From: Isoetes taiwanensis
Lineage: Eukaryota; Streptophyta; Lycopodiopsida; Isoetales; Isoetaceae
Reading direction: 5' to 3'
Assembly (NCBI GenBank): GCA_021234155.1
Contig: JAJEKV010000002.1
Coordinates: forward strand, 42,581,203-42,645,202
DNA length: 64,000 nt
Shown: one piece after another, positions 33,780-44,429 of the stretch
Layout of the letters: each line of letters opens with the position of its first letter
Position numbering within the stretch: position 1 is the stretch's first letter
Position numbers and translations under genes: made by a program
The notes under the pieces: model-generated
What the model was told of the DNA's origin: nothing
Databases searched by the model: none
The model's input: the letters and a program-made list of their open reading frames with translations, nothing else

Positions 33780-34840
33780 TTAATGTAAAAAGAGGGACAA
33801 GCAAGCATGCTGGTCCCAATACCTTTTCAGATGCAAGATATTGATAGGATTTGGCAATGGCATTCCTGAAGCAACCTCTTGTAACCAATAAGAATTAGTA
33901 CTTGCAGATTCTAGCACTACAAAGGGTCCTTCCCAAATGTTACCAAATTTGCCAGCTGAATCTTCCTTTGACTTATTCCATTTGAGAACAAGCTCTCCTT
34001 TCCTAAAAGTACCCTGTATTTTGTGTGCAGCTTTGAATGCAGCCAGATCTTTAGCCTTTTTCAACAAATTAGTGTTCTCAGCCTCCATCCTATACTCATC
34101 TAGATGTAATAAGGCGTCCAACCTTTCCTGTAAGGCATGTTCAAAAGGTAAGCACAATTTATGAGCTAGTCTCAAGGAAGGTAGTTCAAGTTCTACTGGT
34201 AAAACTGCCTCTATGCCATAAACCAAATTAAAAGGTGTGTGATTTGTAGCTGTTTTGATAGTGACTCTATAAGCCCAAAGTGCATCCACTATTTTGATAT
34301 GCCAATCCCTTTTGTTAATCTCAACTGTCTTCTGCAAAATATTTTTCAACACTTTGTTAGTAGCTTCAGCTTGTCCATTGCCCTGAGGATAATATGAAGA
34401 GCTTTTGGTATGTTTGACCTTCAAAATACTCAATAAATTAGCAATGACTTCATTAACAAAAGGAGTACCTCTATCAGAATGTAACTGGAAAGGAATACCA
34501 AATCTAGAACAAACATTTTCATGTAAGAACCTTGCAGTCGTGAGAGCATTGGCTTGCCCCAAAGGTATGGCCTCTGCCCACTTAGTAAAGTAATCTGTAG
34601 CCACAATAATATGCTGATGTTGGCCTATAGAAGAAGGATTAATGGGACCAATATAATCTAGCCCCCAAATTTGAAAAGGTCCTGGGGATATGATAGGATT
34701 CAAGGCAACTGGCACTAAAATCCTTTTACTAAAAATCTGACATTGATGGCAAGTTTTTATGACCTCATAGCAATCTCTAAAAACAGTAGGCCAATAATAT
34801 CCAGACCTGATAATCTTTTTTGCAGTGGTATCCCAGCAAA
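33780..34840 (-). pseudogene. Integrase of the Tat-like element
   Basis: It inserts element cDNA into host DNA. The catalytic core is in the open stretch from 34715: Asp20 (WGLDYIGP), Asp81 (HSDRGTPF) and Glu117 (GQAEATNK), giving the D,D-35-E spacing. A GKFGNIWEGPF segment near the end corresponds to the GPY/F module. The zinc-binding half (GGHFAG, later CHQC) begins in the preceding frame, and a shift in a run of six A near 34818 separates the two. The protein ends at 33780 with no chromodomain. Confidence 0.9.
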
Positions 34841-35356
34841 ATGTCCTCCACAGATACCTTTATGCATCTCCCTAATAATCAAGGCAGACTCATCTTCATT
34901 TACACACCTCAATAAGATTCCATCCCTGTTAACTTTGCACAAGACACTGTCTACCAGCTTGAATTGTCTGCACTTTTCCTTGAGTCTCCTTTTCTGACTT
35001 GGAGTGAGGCTTGGAGAAATGATCCCATGTTGTAAAAAATCTCTAATAGGTTGCTGCCATCCTCCTTTGGCTTGATCTCCTTGAGTTACCTCTAAATGTG
35101 CTACTGCAAGTGAAGTATCAGTAGTATTCAATTCATCTTCATGGTCAAAAAATATATAAGGCAAGTAGAGGCTAGGATTTCGTGTCAAGTGCAACTCTTT
35201 TACAGAAATATTATAACTTTGCAACTTACAAGCCCATCTCTGGATCTTTGGTTTATTAGTTGCTTTACCAAATAGCAAGCCCATTGGATTTTGCTTCATA
35301 TGAACTTGAACTTGGCTCTTCAGAAGCAAATGTCCTTGTCTATTAATAAGAAACAT
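34757..35356 (-). pseudogene. RNase H end, connection and integrase N-terminus of the Tat-like element
   Basis: Open 199-codon stretch continuing the RT-RNase H frame after a frameshift at about 35350. The first part (KPKIQRWACKLQSYNI) matches the end of the RNase H/tether region. The later part has the His motif of the integrase zinc finger (MHKGICGGHFAG). It runs out of frame at about 34815. Confidence 0.8.
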
Positions 35357-36584
35357 GAGAGCAGCAGCACTTTTTTTCTATTCTGGTGTATCTTTCTTCA
35401 AGAGCAGACCATTGTTTGCTTGCAAAAACTATAGTATGCTTGTCCTGCAAAATGGCTAAACCTATGGCCTTTTTAGTAACAGTGATATAAACTTCAAATG
35501 GCATGCTCAGATCTGGTTTTTTCAAAAGAGTAGCTTCACATATAGATGAAATGAGAAAGTCAAAAGCCTCTTGGCATTCTGAAGTCCATGTAATGGGTAT
35601 GTGCTTGCTTTCAGATTTAGAAAATTTACCTACCCTGGTCAGCTTAGAAATGGGACTTAAGATATGAGCAAAATTTGGAATATACATCCTAAGAAAACTC
35701 GTCATACCAATAAAACTCTTAACCTGCTTTAGATTCTTGGAAGGTGCTAGCTTTTTGAGAGCTTCAACCTTATCCTGAGCAACTTGAATACCTTGGCTGG
35801 ATACTTCATGTCCTAAGAGTTGCCCTTTAGATGCAAAAAAGATGCATTTTTTTGGATTTAGATTAACTCCTGAAGTCCTGCATAAAGAGCAAATTTTTGC
35901 AAGTAATTCCACATGGTTAGTAGAATGAGAACCCAAACAAAGATCATCTAAATACACCCTAAACTCTTCAGCAGACATGGTTTTGAAAATAACATCCATT
36001 GCTCTTTGAAAAGTGGTTGGGGCATTCATTAGGCCAAATGGCATTCTCTTCATAGCATATGTACCCCAAGGAGTGATAAATGAAGTCTTTGGCTGATCCT
36101 CCTCTTTGATGCTGATCTGATTAAACCCTGAAAAACCATCCAAAAATGAGTACATGTCTTTCCCTGCAACAGCATATAGAATTTCCTCTAAAAAAGGTAA
36201 AGGATAACAATCTTTTATGGTGGCTTTATTTAAGTCTCGATAATCTATACAAATTCTCAAAGCACCATTCTTTTTTTCCACTGGAACAATGCATGACACC
36301 CATTCAGGATTAATAATTTCCACAATAACACCTGCATCCAACATTTTATGCAACTCTTCCTTGATTAGATCTAAAAGTGAAGCATTGATCCTCCTTAACT
36401 TCTGGAAAACAGGTTTACACCCTTCTTTAATTTTAATTTCAAATTGACATACCTCTTTCTTGATACCAATGAGCTCAGAATAATCCCAAGCAAACATCAC
36501 TTCTTTCTTCAAAGAATTTGGTAATTTCTTCCTTGTTTTGTGTGTCAAAGAGATCTCCCACAAACAGAGTTCTTTGCTGGCCAT
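35343..36584 (-). pseudogene. Reverse transcriptase and resident RNase H of the Tat-like element
   Basis: Copies element RNA into DNA. The open stretch from 36584 has RT motifs IDYRDLNK (113-120), LDGFSGFNQI (148-157), MPFGLMNAPTTFQ (181-193) and the catalytic YLDD (211-214). The resident RNase H follows (FEVYITVTKKAIGLAIL); the usual first catalytic Asp of that strand is Thr. The glutamate segment (ALEERYTRIEKK) is kept before a frameshift near 35350. The N-terminus overlaps the preceding RNase H frame by about 110 bases, because one frameshift near 36490 links them. Confidence 0.92.
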
Positions 36585-37086
36585 TTTTATTAATTATAAC
36601 CTCATTGGTTGCTTCTTCTTGTGATGCATTTATAACTAATATAGGACAGAATTCCTTAGCCACGTCCTCATCAAGATCTTCCTCTGGGATAGCTCCTTCA
36701 GATAAATAAGTCTTTAAAGTATCTCTACACAAAGCATCAGCTTCCCAATTCTGCTCCCTTGGAATATGAGTAATTTCCCAAGAAGTGAAGTAAGCAAGCA
36801 TTCCCATTACCTGATTTCTCAAGAACTCCATGTCAGCATTCTTGGCCTGATACTCACCACTAACCTGTCTGCAAACTAACTGAGAATCTCCATAGATGTG
36901 TATGATTGAAATATCCATAGCCTTAGCTTCTTGAAGACCTGCAATCAAAGCCTTGTACTCTGCTACATTAGAAGTTATTTGGGGAAAAATCCTTCCTACC
37001 TTAGCCAAGAGTTTATTGGAGGTATCCTTCAGTATAGCTGCAGATGAAGCTACATTTAGTTTCTTTGAAATCCCTCCATCAAACAA
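36475..37086 (-). CDS. Additional RNase H domain upstream of RT
   Basis: A 204-codon stretch with an RNase H fold of the plant RVT_3 type. Asp3 (FDGG), Glu43 (NVAEYKALIAGL), Asp67 (GDSQLV) and Asp117 (EADAL) give a full DEDD set. It would degrade the RNA strand of RNA:DNA hybrids. It lies in the same frame as gag-protease, separated by two TAA codons (37231-37233 and near 37089). Its position between protease and RT differs from the usual Tat order (RT, RNase H, extra RNase H, integrase). The residues after about 125 connect to RT. Confidence 0.85.
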   Translation of the reverse strand: MFDGGISKKLNVASSAAILKDTSNKLLAKVGRIFPQITSNVAEYKALIAGLQEAKAMDISIIHIYGDSQLVCRQVSGEYQAKNADMEFLRNQVMGMLAYFTSWEITHIPREQNWEADALCRDTLKTYLSEGAIPEEDLDEDVAKEFCPILVINASQEEATNEVIINKNGQQRTLFVGDLFDTQNKEEITKFFEERSDVCLGLF

Positions 37087-37230
37087 TTAACACCCTTCTT
37101 TTCCATTCTCAGAAGGTAGTGCACACTCTCTAATCAAAGGAATCAGATCAGTTTTCTTTGTGCTAGAGGTTGCTAGACTATAAAATCCTAGGGGCTCTTC
37201 TATAAGCATTTCTTTAATAAAGTGTACCTC

Positions 37231-39180
37231 TTACTTGAAGCCATAAGAACCATCCTGGTTGTAAATTGTAGCTACTTGAGTGCCATTTGAAATGGTGCAT
37301 CTCCCTTCAGACCAGATTGGCCTAGCATCAACTGTAGCCATCCACCGTCTCCCTAGCAGGAGATCATATATATCTGCATCTTCTCCTAAATCTTCAAAAG
37401 CAACAACAACAAAATTGGCAGCTACAACAATGCCTTCAGTATTAACAGGAACTTTGGCCACAATTCCAACTGGTGCTATTTTAGCATTAGAAAAGGATTT
37501 TAACAAAACAGATGACCGTTTATCTATCTCGAGCCCACATTTTTTCATAACATGATAAGGCATGATATTTAGAGGTGAACCTCCATCAAGCAATACATTG
37601 GAAAAAGAGTAACCTCCTAGAGTAGCTGAACACATAAATGCACCTGGGTCTTCTTCATTTTGAGCCAAAATAAGATTAGTGGCATTTGCAACACCTACAC
37701 AAGGCACTGCCTCACTAAAAGTAGTTTGTTGCAATAACGTTTTCCTATAACCAGGTGCAATTTTTAATAAGGTAAATAAATCCACACTTACTTTGGAATT
37801 TTTCAGTAAAACATCCAACTCATCGAGATCTTGATCTCTTTTACCATACTTTTGTTGAGGAGGTGGAGCTATTTCTTGGGGAGGAGCTTCCATGACAGGG
37901 GGTAGTGGCAATGTTGATTTCCTGGAATGCTCTGGAACAAATTTGTTAGGCTCAGCAGGTCTATGGGTATCCCCCATGCTCCTGGTTTGTACCACCATCA
38001 CTTCCTCAGTCTTTGGCATCTCTGTAGCCTGCACAAACCTTATAGAACTAGTAGATTCAGCAAACCTTACATGTGGAGTTGCCTCAGGTTTCTTCTCCCT
38101 CTCTTGCTTGGCAAAATATTCTTTGACAGAACACCTAAGGTCAGTATGACCAATCTCCTTGCAAAAAGCACAAACTGGACATTCTCTACCAAAATGACCT
38201 TTCTTTTTACATTTAGGACATATTTGCCAATAACAAATATCAGCTGGATGTGAAGTTCTATTACAATGAATACATTCAGGATAAGTTCTACCTGCCCTGC
38301 TTGCTTTGAGCTCCACAAGTTGCTTGGTCACTTCTGCTAAAGCTTCAGTTACCTTTGTCAAGTCTGCTTTGACTTCTGAAATTTGGGAATCAGCCTCTTC
38401 ATCTTTGGTTTTTTTCTTTTCTTTATGCACAGCATAGATAGGAACAGAATGGTGAGGTTCATAAGGGCCATCAGTGGCATCAGGGTAAAAGGGATCATGA
38501 TGAAAGCTATGGTGTTTTTCTGGTAGGATAGAAAGCATTTTAGTCAGTTCAGTAGTCTTGGCAAAAACTTTGTAGATAGAATCAAAACCTTCTGCAGCTT
38601 GAATCTTGATAAGTTTTCTATGGATTTCTGGTCTAGAAGATAGGCCTTTAATGAAAGAAGACACCAAAAAGAGCGTGGGGACAGTAACTTGGCCTTTCTG
38701 ACATCTATTCATGAAGGTGTTGAATCTTTCCTTGTACTGACTAACACTTTCACCTGCATAAATGGAGAAATTTTGCAATTCATTAACAAGGTCCTTAGGA
38801 GCAGCAAGCTTTCCAAACCTATCTAAAAACTTGGTGAAAGGGTCATCCCAAGAAGTGGTTCCTATAAGCTTCTCATAAGTCAGCCAAGCACCAACTTCAG
38901 TCTCCTCTTTAAAGCACTTTTCAAATTGTGAGAACTTGCATCCTTTCTTGAAGCCATAATCCCTGTAGTAATCTTCAAAAATCCTCAGAAAAGTATTAGC
39001 ACTCATGCTGGAATCAAAAGTAGGTAATGGAGTAGGCACATTCAATTCAAACTGGTAAGGCAAACTTTGAAGTAATCCCGCTGAAAAATTTGGGGGAAGA
39101 GATCTATCTCTGCAGAGTTCTGAAGTCTCCTGATCTTCCATTGGTTCTTGCTCTGCTGGAAATTTCTGCTTTGGAGCCAT
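37231..39180 (-). CDS. Gag-protease of the Tat-like element
   Basis: 649 codons from ATG at 39180, about 20 bases after the PBS. Residues 60-215 are a Retrotrans_gag-type capsid region (GAWLTYEKL, QYKERFNTFMNRC). A coiled-coil-like charged segment lies near 255-295. Three CCHC zinc knuckles follow at 303-316, 321-334 and 337-350, each C-X2-C-X4-H-X4-C. A retropepsin-like domain with DGGSPLNIMP (from residue 532) follows; D-G-G replaces the common D-S/T-G. The frame is intact and ends at TAA 37231-37233, but the codons after it stay open into the extra RNase H. Confidence 0.92.
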   Translation of the reverse strand: MAPKQKFPAEQEPMEDQETSELCRDRSLPPNFSAGLLQSLPYQFELNVPTPLPTFDSSMSANTFLRIFEDYYRDYGFKKGCKFSQFEKCFKEETEVGAWLTYEKLIGTTSWDDPFTKFLDRFGKLAAPKDLVNELQNFSIYAGESVSQYKERFNTFMNRCQKGQVTVPTLFLVSSFIKGLSSRPEIHRKLIKIQAAEGFDSIYKVFAKTTELTKMLSILPEKHHSFHHDPFYPDATDGPYEPHHSVPIYAVHKEKKKTKDEEADSQISEVKADLTKVTEALAEVTKQLVELKASRAGRTYPECIHCNRTSHPADICYWQICPKCKKKGHFGRECPVCAFCKEIGHTDLRCSVKEYFAKQEREKKPEATPHVRFAESTSSIRFVQATEMPKTEEVMVVQTRSMGDTHRPAEPNKFVPEHSRKSTLPLPPVMEAPPQEIAPPPQQKYGKRDQDLDELDVLLKNSKVSVDLFTLLKIAPGYRKTLLQQTTFSEAVPCVGVANATNLILAQNEEDPGAFMCSATLGGYSFSNVLLDGGSPLNIMPYHVMKKCGLEIDKRSSVLLKSFSNAKIAPVGIVAKVPVNTEGIVVAANFVVVAFEDLGEDADIYDLLLGRRWMATVDARPIWSEGRCTISNGTQVATIYNQDGSYGFK

Positions 39181-39200
39181 GAGTTCTCAAAATCCAGGTA

Positions 39201-39223
39201 GAATCTTGGTAGGACCTCCAAAA
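39201..39223 (-). promoter_or_regulatory. Primer-binding site, probably tRNA-Gln
   Basis: On the minus strand, TTT then TGGAGGTCCTACCAAGATTC follows the LTR end. This complements a tRNA 3' end ...GGTAGGACCTCCA, which matches plant tRNA-Gln as I remember it. It is not the initiator-Met site used by most plant elements. Confidence 0.65.
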
Positions 39224-41120
39224 TGTTGACCCTAAACCTGGCTTAAAGGTCAACCACAAGGAACCAACTTGAGTTTTCACTCAAATTGGGGTTAGAACCT
39301 CCAGATCACTTAAGGTGATCAGTCTATGCAAGATAAATTCAAAGACAAGTTCAAAAATTTGAAGTTCTATACCTTTCCCATTTCCAAAAACTGGCACATT
39401 TACTAAAACAGATGTGGTGCTGAGATATAATTTGATTTTCTGAGTCAAGCACTATAGACTTGGTCAAAAAAGTTGTAGGTACCCAACAGTAAAGCCCCTG
39501 ACCAAGTCTGAGACTAGATTTAGGAGTTATTCAAGCTCCAAGTGCGGTCAAAATTTGGTCAATGAAGATCAAATATAGGAAACAGTGATCAGAAAATGAG
39601 ATTTGGAGTTGCTAAGCAAGTTTTTGAGAATTTCCAAAGCAAATATATTGCAATGGTGATAAGGAAGAGAGGCAAGTAGTCAAATTCCCATTTGAATGTG
39701 TAAAAGTATTTTTTGTGGCTGGATTTGGCAAAATACAGTCAAAACTGTTCAAAACAGAGCAATTTTTTTGAACTTGAGCTATACGTGGTATTTTTGGATG
39801 ATTTCAACTCCTTTGGTTTACACAAGTCCTAAGCATAACTGGCAAGTGGGCCAAAAGAGCTGGAAAACACACGAGATTTTTCTGTAGAATACTTTGTGAC
39901 AAGAATTGTTAAGGAAAATATCAGAGATGGATTTGACAACTTGGCAATCAATTTAAATTGATATGAAGGTAAATATATCATGATAACAATAGATAAGGAT
40001 GTTTCATAGCTTTAATCACAGGAAAATAATCATCACAAGTCATAAGATAATTTTTGAAAGTAATGTCAACTAGATCTTGTAAATCCAGTTGAGGAGAGCT
40101 CAGGAACTTCAAGGATCGTTCAGATCTTGCTCAGCAATGATCAATGTAGGATCTGAGTATGTCTGGGCCTTCAAAAAAATGCTCCTGTCGAATCTCCTGT
40201 ATATAGTTTAGTTCTTTATGATTCCTCATTCTTGGCCTTAGTTTATGGGTTCATTCAATTCTTAAAGGACGGGAAGACAAGAATAGGTAGGTTGCAAGGT
40301 CTATGGAATCAAATCCGGCGTGATTCGAGCCAAAGACTCGGATTTAGGGTTCTTGAGCGTATTTTTCGTGAAAATGGCGCGATACGGTTCCGTATTTTTA
40401 GAGGTATATTTGCAGAATATGCTGTATTTTGGCATTTTTGGATTTTTCGAGCATGGTTCTAAGGGTCTCTTAGAAAAAAGGCAAGGAATACTTGGGAATT
40501 TTGGAGACCATGGAACTTTTGCACGCTTGAGATGGAATCATAGAATATTCTAGGGCATTTTTAGGTCTTGAGTAAGTACATGCCATAAGGTGCAATGGTA
40601 GAAGAAGGAAAATGAGTGATGGTCATAAGGGTGAGGGAATATAGCATGAAAAAAGCTAAAACAATAAGGTCTCATAAGGGTGTGCAAAGAAAAGGAAAAT
40701 ATGCTAGAGATGAGCAAACTTGGCAAATATGGTAAAGAAGTGGCACAATGGTTAGATAGAAACAAATGGGGATGAGGTATGGGCACAGAGATGGGAAAAG
40801 AGGGATGGAATCCAGATTTGGTACCATATATACAGGAGTCTTCCAAACTTTGACCTTCCAAACTTCAAAAAGATGCCTTCCAAACTTCATAGCCCAGATT
40901 CTTCTAGAGTATATTCTTGTCTAAGCATTTGACCTCAAATAAAGTACCTTTTGTGAAATTTCAACTTGAGCTCTTGTTGACTTGAAGAATGAACATCCTT
41001 TGACCTCCATATCAATGTTGAATACCAAAATCTTCCAAACTTTGACCTAGTCCTTCAAGATGAGTTGACCTAGTTTGAATGCATAGATCACAATTAGCAT
41101 GTTGCCCTTTGGGGGCAACA
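39224..41120 (-). repeat. 5' LTR of the Tat-like element
   Basis: 1897 bp, TGTTG...CAACA in plus orientation, paired with 31000-32879. In element orientation it starts with an 8-bp hairpin, TGTTGCCC/GGGCAACA (41120-41100). The TSD follows at 41121. Confidence 0.95.
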
Positions 41121-41125
41121 CCTAG

Positions 41126-42358
41126 CATGTCCACCTCATCAAAAAGTGATGTGGCAATAATTTTCTCCGTTAGATTCCTTTTTCCTAAGTTCTACGACTA
41201 CAGAAATTAAAAAATTGGCAAGAAAAAGCACGGAGATGAGAAAGGTCAAGAATAACTGATTGTAATTTTTTTTGCCTTTTTCTAGTTCGGATAGCTTCCT
41301 TTCCATTTCTTCGTCACTTCGTTTCTAGGAGGTTCATTCGGCATGGCTTCTTTCTAAGGTATACCCTGATTTCACTTTTGGGTTGGCTTACTTTTAGTAG
41401 CATTGCTTTTATGTGAGGTTTTCACATTTTCACGTTTTCACATTTTCGCATTTGACTTCTGAGGTTGCTTACTTCCGGCATGCTACGGTTGCACTTGTGC
41501 CATTGTCATACAAAGTTTCTTCCATGATTCAGCCCATATATGATTAAGTGGTTCTTCCTCCATTCTCATTATTGGGTACGGTTTCCTAGAATGTCGAATA
41601 GTGAGCATTAGAAATTTCAAAATGTGTAACATTTCCCTTGTAAGGTGAAAATACTTGCATTAAATGGAGCCATGCTTCTTTCTTCTAATACTTGCATTAA
41701 ATGGAGCCATGCTTCTTATGTACAAATCTTTTCCATTTTTGTTTTTGCCTACGCTTTTACAATCCGAAATTGCACTAATTTTTCCTTCTTCCTTTGGATC
41801 CAGCTCGATTTGAAGGCACAGAAAGTTGCGATTTTTAGATTTGATGTCTTGATCACCGAAACTGGGGCTCTTTAAGAACCCTAACTCTGAGGTCGGAATT
41901 AGCTTCTTTGTTGCACACAGATCTGGAAGGCAGTTACTGTATGTTGAAGCTTTTTTTCTATAGAGTTTTTGTGGATTTACTAGAGTTTGGATCAAGATAG
42001 GTGGTACTTTAACTTGCATTCTCAGAAATCACACGGTCTCTTAACTGGCAGTTCTTGGTGTTTATTTGACAATCACACAGATCAGGATGGCAATCAAGTT
42101 ATATATAGAATTGTAACTTGGAAAATTATTCTCCATGTTTTATCTTCTGAAAGGCATGAGATTTATATGTGCAGTAAACATTCACCTGCAGAGTAGACAT
42201 TTACTGCAGATGCTGAAGAGTTACAATGAACGTTTGCTATGATCAAACTAGACTGTGTGGCAGCTAACCACATAGCGTGCATAAAAAATACTATTTACAG
42301 ATCAGAAAATTTTTATGTTCTTACAATGGCCTCTCCTTTCAATAACTGAGATTGCAGC
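41126..42358. other. Spacer between the two LTR elements
   Basis: About 1.2 kb with no recognised gene. It has a 38-base tandem duplication (AATACTTGCATTAAATGGAG, about 41648-41720). GCACGGAGATGAGA at about 41228 resembles ACACGGAGATAGAGA at about 56577, just after a poly(A) tract on the other side of the chromovirus. The region may therefore be the left part of a retroposed sequence that the chromovirus entered. Confidence 0.45.
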
Positions 42359-43837
42359 ATGCCCGAGTGAAGGACACGGAAGTGTCATTCGGCCCACGCC
42401 TTCGATGGGCTCCTACGTCGCGGAAGCATGAATACAAGGGTTAGCACCCAGCATGAATCATATATATAAATAACCACCATGAAGGGTGGCGCATCCATCC
42501 AAGTACCAATGGCAAAGAATATGCATCTAAACGTAAGAAAACACCCCAAACCCCAGGTTCTAACCCAGTTCAGACTCCTGTGAGGATGGACTGACAGCTC
42601 GGTCTCAAGAGGTCAGCAGACAGAGGTATAACCTGGCGTTGGCTGGCATAGAACATCGGCTAGGGTTGTCCACTCCATCCGCCCCTCCTGTGCACACTTT
42701 GCAGATGGGTCGATCCACGCTATGGCTTCGCTATAGCCTTCCGGAGACGCAAACTCAAGGTATCACCCTTTTGAGTCTACTCCAGGGTTCATGACGCCCC
42801 GGTCCGATGAGGCAGGTCGGGGAAGCATCCCCTTCCAGGATCACAGTGGTTCCATGGGTGAGCTAGAGAATACGTGCCGCATCAGCGACCCCCGCATCCA
42901 TACCCAACTTACTCACCCTAAATCTACTCAAAGTGCAAGATGCTCCATACGGATCACACCTCTACACCCAGGGAGTGTCAGACCCATACCCGGCCCTCTA
43001 CGTGACTGGCTATCAGGCCTAGCCCACTGTAGGAGTCTCAGGAGCCTTTTATGTTCGTGCAAGACCCCACCCCCACTTCACCACTGTGTCCCTTCTCTGG
43101 TGCTAAGCCAGACCATAGCGTCTACGACCCGGTGGTCTCTTGTACACAGGCCGCAACTAATGGGACTGTTACAGGGCTCTATCTAGGAGCATACTACCAT
43201 ACATGAGCTCAGAGGTCTCTACCCCCCTTAATTCCCCCATTTCCAATCAATCCATCCTTTACGAGCAAAACCAGAATCGAAATATAAAGAGAACTTACCT
43301 TTACAATCAAGGGTTAGCTCCTACGAGTAAAACACAGAGAGAACAGACAAAACAACGCAACAAGTGCCCAACAAGGGCGCTACCCTAGAACTCACAAGCT
43401 ACACTAACCACCCACCTGTATTCCTGCTGGACCCGTTATCGTTTGGTGCCTCCATCCTCCTGGGACTCGATGCTCAGCTCTGGTTACACAGGTACAAGTA
43501 CTTTGGCAAGGTGGCGCTTAGCTTGTCAAAAGGTAGGCGCTCAGCTCAAGGTCGATTATGGTGGATATGGGGGTGGTGATCCACCTTAATAGTCCAAAGT
43601 AGCATTCACCATGCTGGCCAATCGAGTTTGGCCAGGTGGCGCCTTCCCAAAGGATAATTAGCTTAATTATCCTTTTTAATTAATAATTCCTTAATATAGG
43701 TTATTATCCTTAACAATTAAATTAGCATCCCTTTTAGGTCAACCCCCTAGGTTACCATACCCCATGGTGGCGTATCTATACTGGGTGACGTGTCAATATA
43801 TTTATACGTATACCGTATAAATACTTGGAACGTCACA
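42359..43837 (-). repeat. 3' LTR of the chromovirus, truncated
   Basis: 1479 bp matching 53895-55395. The first 120 bases of the full LTR in plus orientation (53775-53894) are missing here. Differences from the other LTR are numerous and often CG against CA or TG, so the element is not young. Confidence 0.93.
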
Positions 43838-43852
43838 TTCTCCCCTCCTTAG
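43838..43852 (-). promoter_or_regulatory. Polypurine tract of the chromovirus
   Basis: On the minus strand AAGGAGGGGAGAA runs directly into the LTR start TGTGACG. This is the plus-strand primer for cDNA synthesis and fixes the LTR boundary. Confidence 0.85.
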
Positions 43853-44429
43853 AATGAATGATGTCCTCAGCATTGGGTTAGACACAAATATAGGAAATCA
43901 CGTTATGAAGGAAGGTAATTCCTTATTTCCGAAGGTAATATATTAAAAACTTTAAAGTTTAAAACAGTTTAAGCACCGAGGTGCATTTCACATGATTATC
44001 ATAACCAAAAGTTCAAGGACCGAAGTCCAATATCAACATCAGAGTAACAACATAACAAGATATAAAACCGAAAATAAAACTGAAGAAGTCGGGCCATCAG
44101 CAACCCTCTAACATGGGCAGGTCACGTACTGCTTACTGGCCTGCACATGTCAGTATATCAGTATATATAATTGGATTGTGGTTGAAGGGACCACCCCCTT
44201 ATAATAAATGAAAGAAAATTCTATCTAGCATGGAACCTATCATGTCTATGGTTTGCAATTCACTGCAGCATAGGGAATGGTGAAGTTCCCATTGTAGCCG
44301 AAATGAACGCGGCCTATCAACTATATGCTCTCCAAGCAGTCGTGGTGATGTCAACATTGACAGTATACCACTTCCTAGAGAACACCAAGGTGATTTCATC
44401 ATCGGTAACTATTATTATTTACGATGCAT
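43853..44429 (-). other. 3' untranslated region of the chromovirus
   Basis: About 580 bases between the pol stop and the polypurine tract. No coding features seen. Confidence 0.6.

Larger units (their letters stand above)
31000..41120 (-). mobile_element. Ty3/gypsy LTR retrotransposon, Tat-like, with extra RNase H
   Basis: Complete element of 10121 bp with TSD CCTAG (30995-30999 and 41121-41125). The order on the minus strand is LTR (41120-39224), PBS, gag-protease, additional RNase H, RT, resident RNase H, integrase, a non-coding 3' region of about 900 bases, and LTR (32879-31000). No chromodomain follows the integrase. The reading frames are broken by in-frame stops and several frameshifts, so it is no longer autonomous. 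The additional RNase H and absence of a chromodomain point to the Tat side of the non-chromovirus group, but the domain order is unusual. Confidence 0.95.

Noticed and set aside
37892-38253. Plus-strand open frames over gag
   Set aside because: Shadows of the gag zinc-knuckle region on the minus strand.
42791-43186. 131-codon open frame inside the chromovirus LTR
   Set aside because: It lies wholly in the LTR, is not kept in the other LTR (54330-54720), and has no motif.
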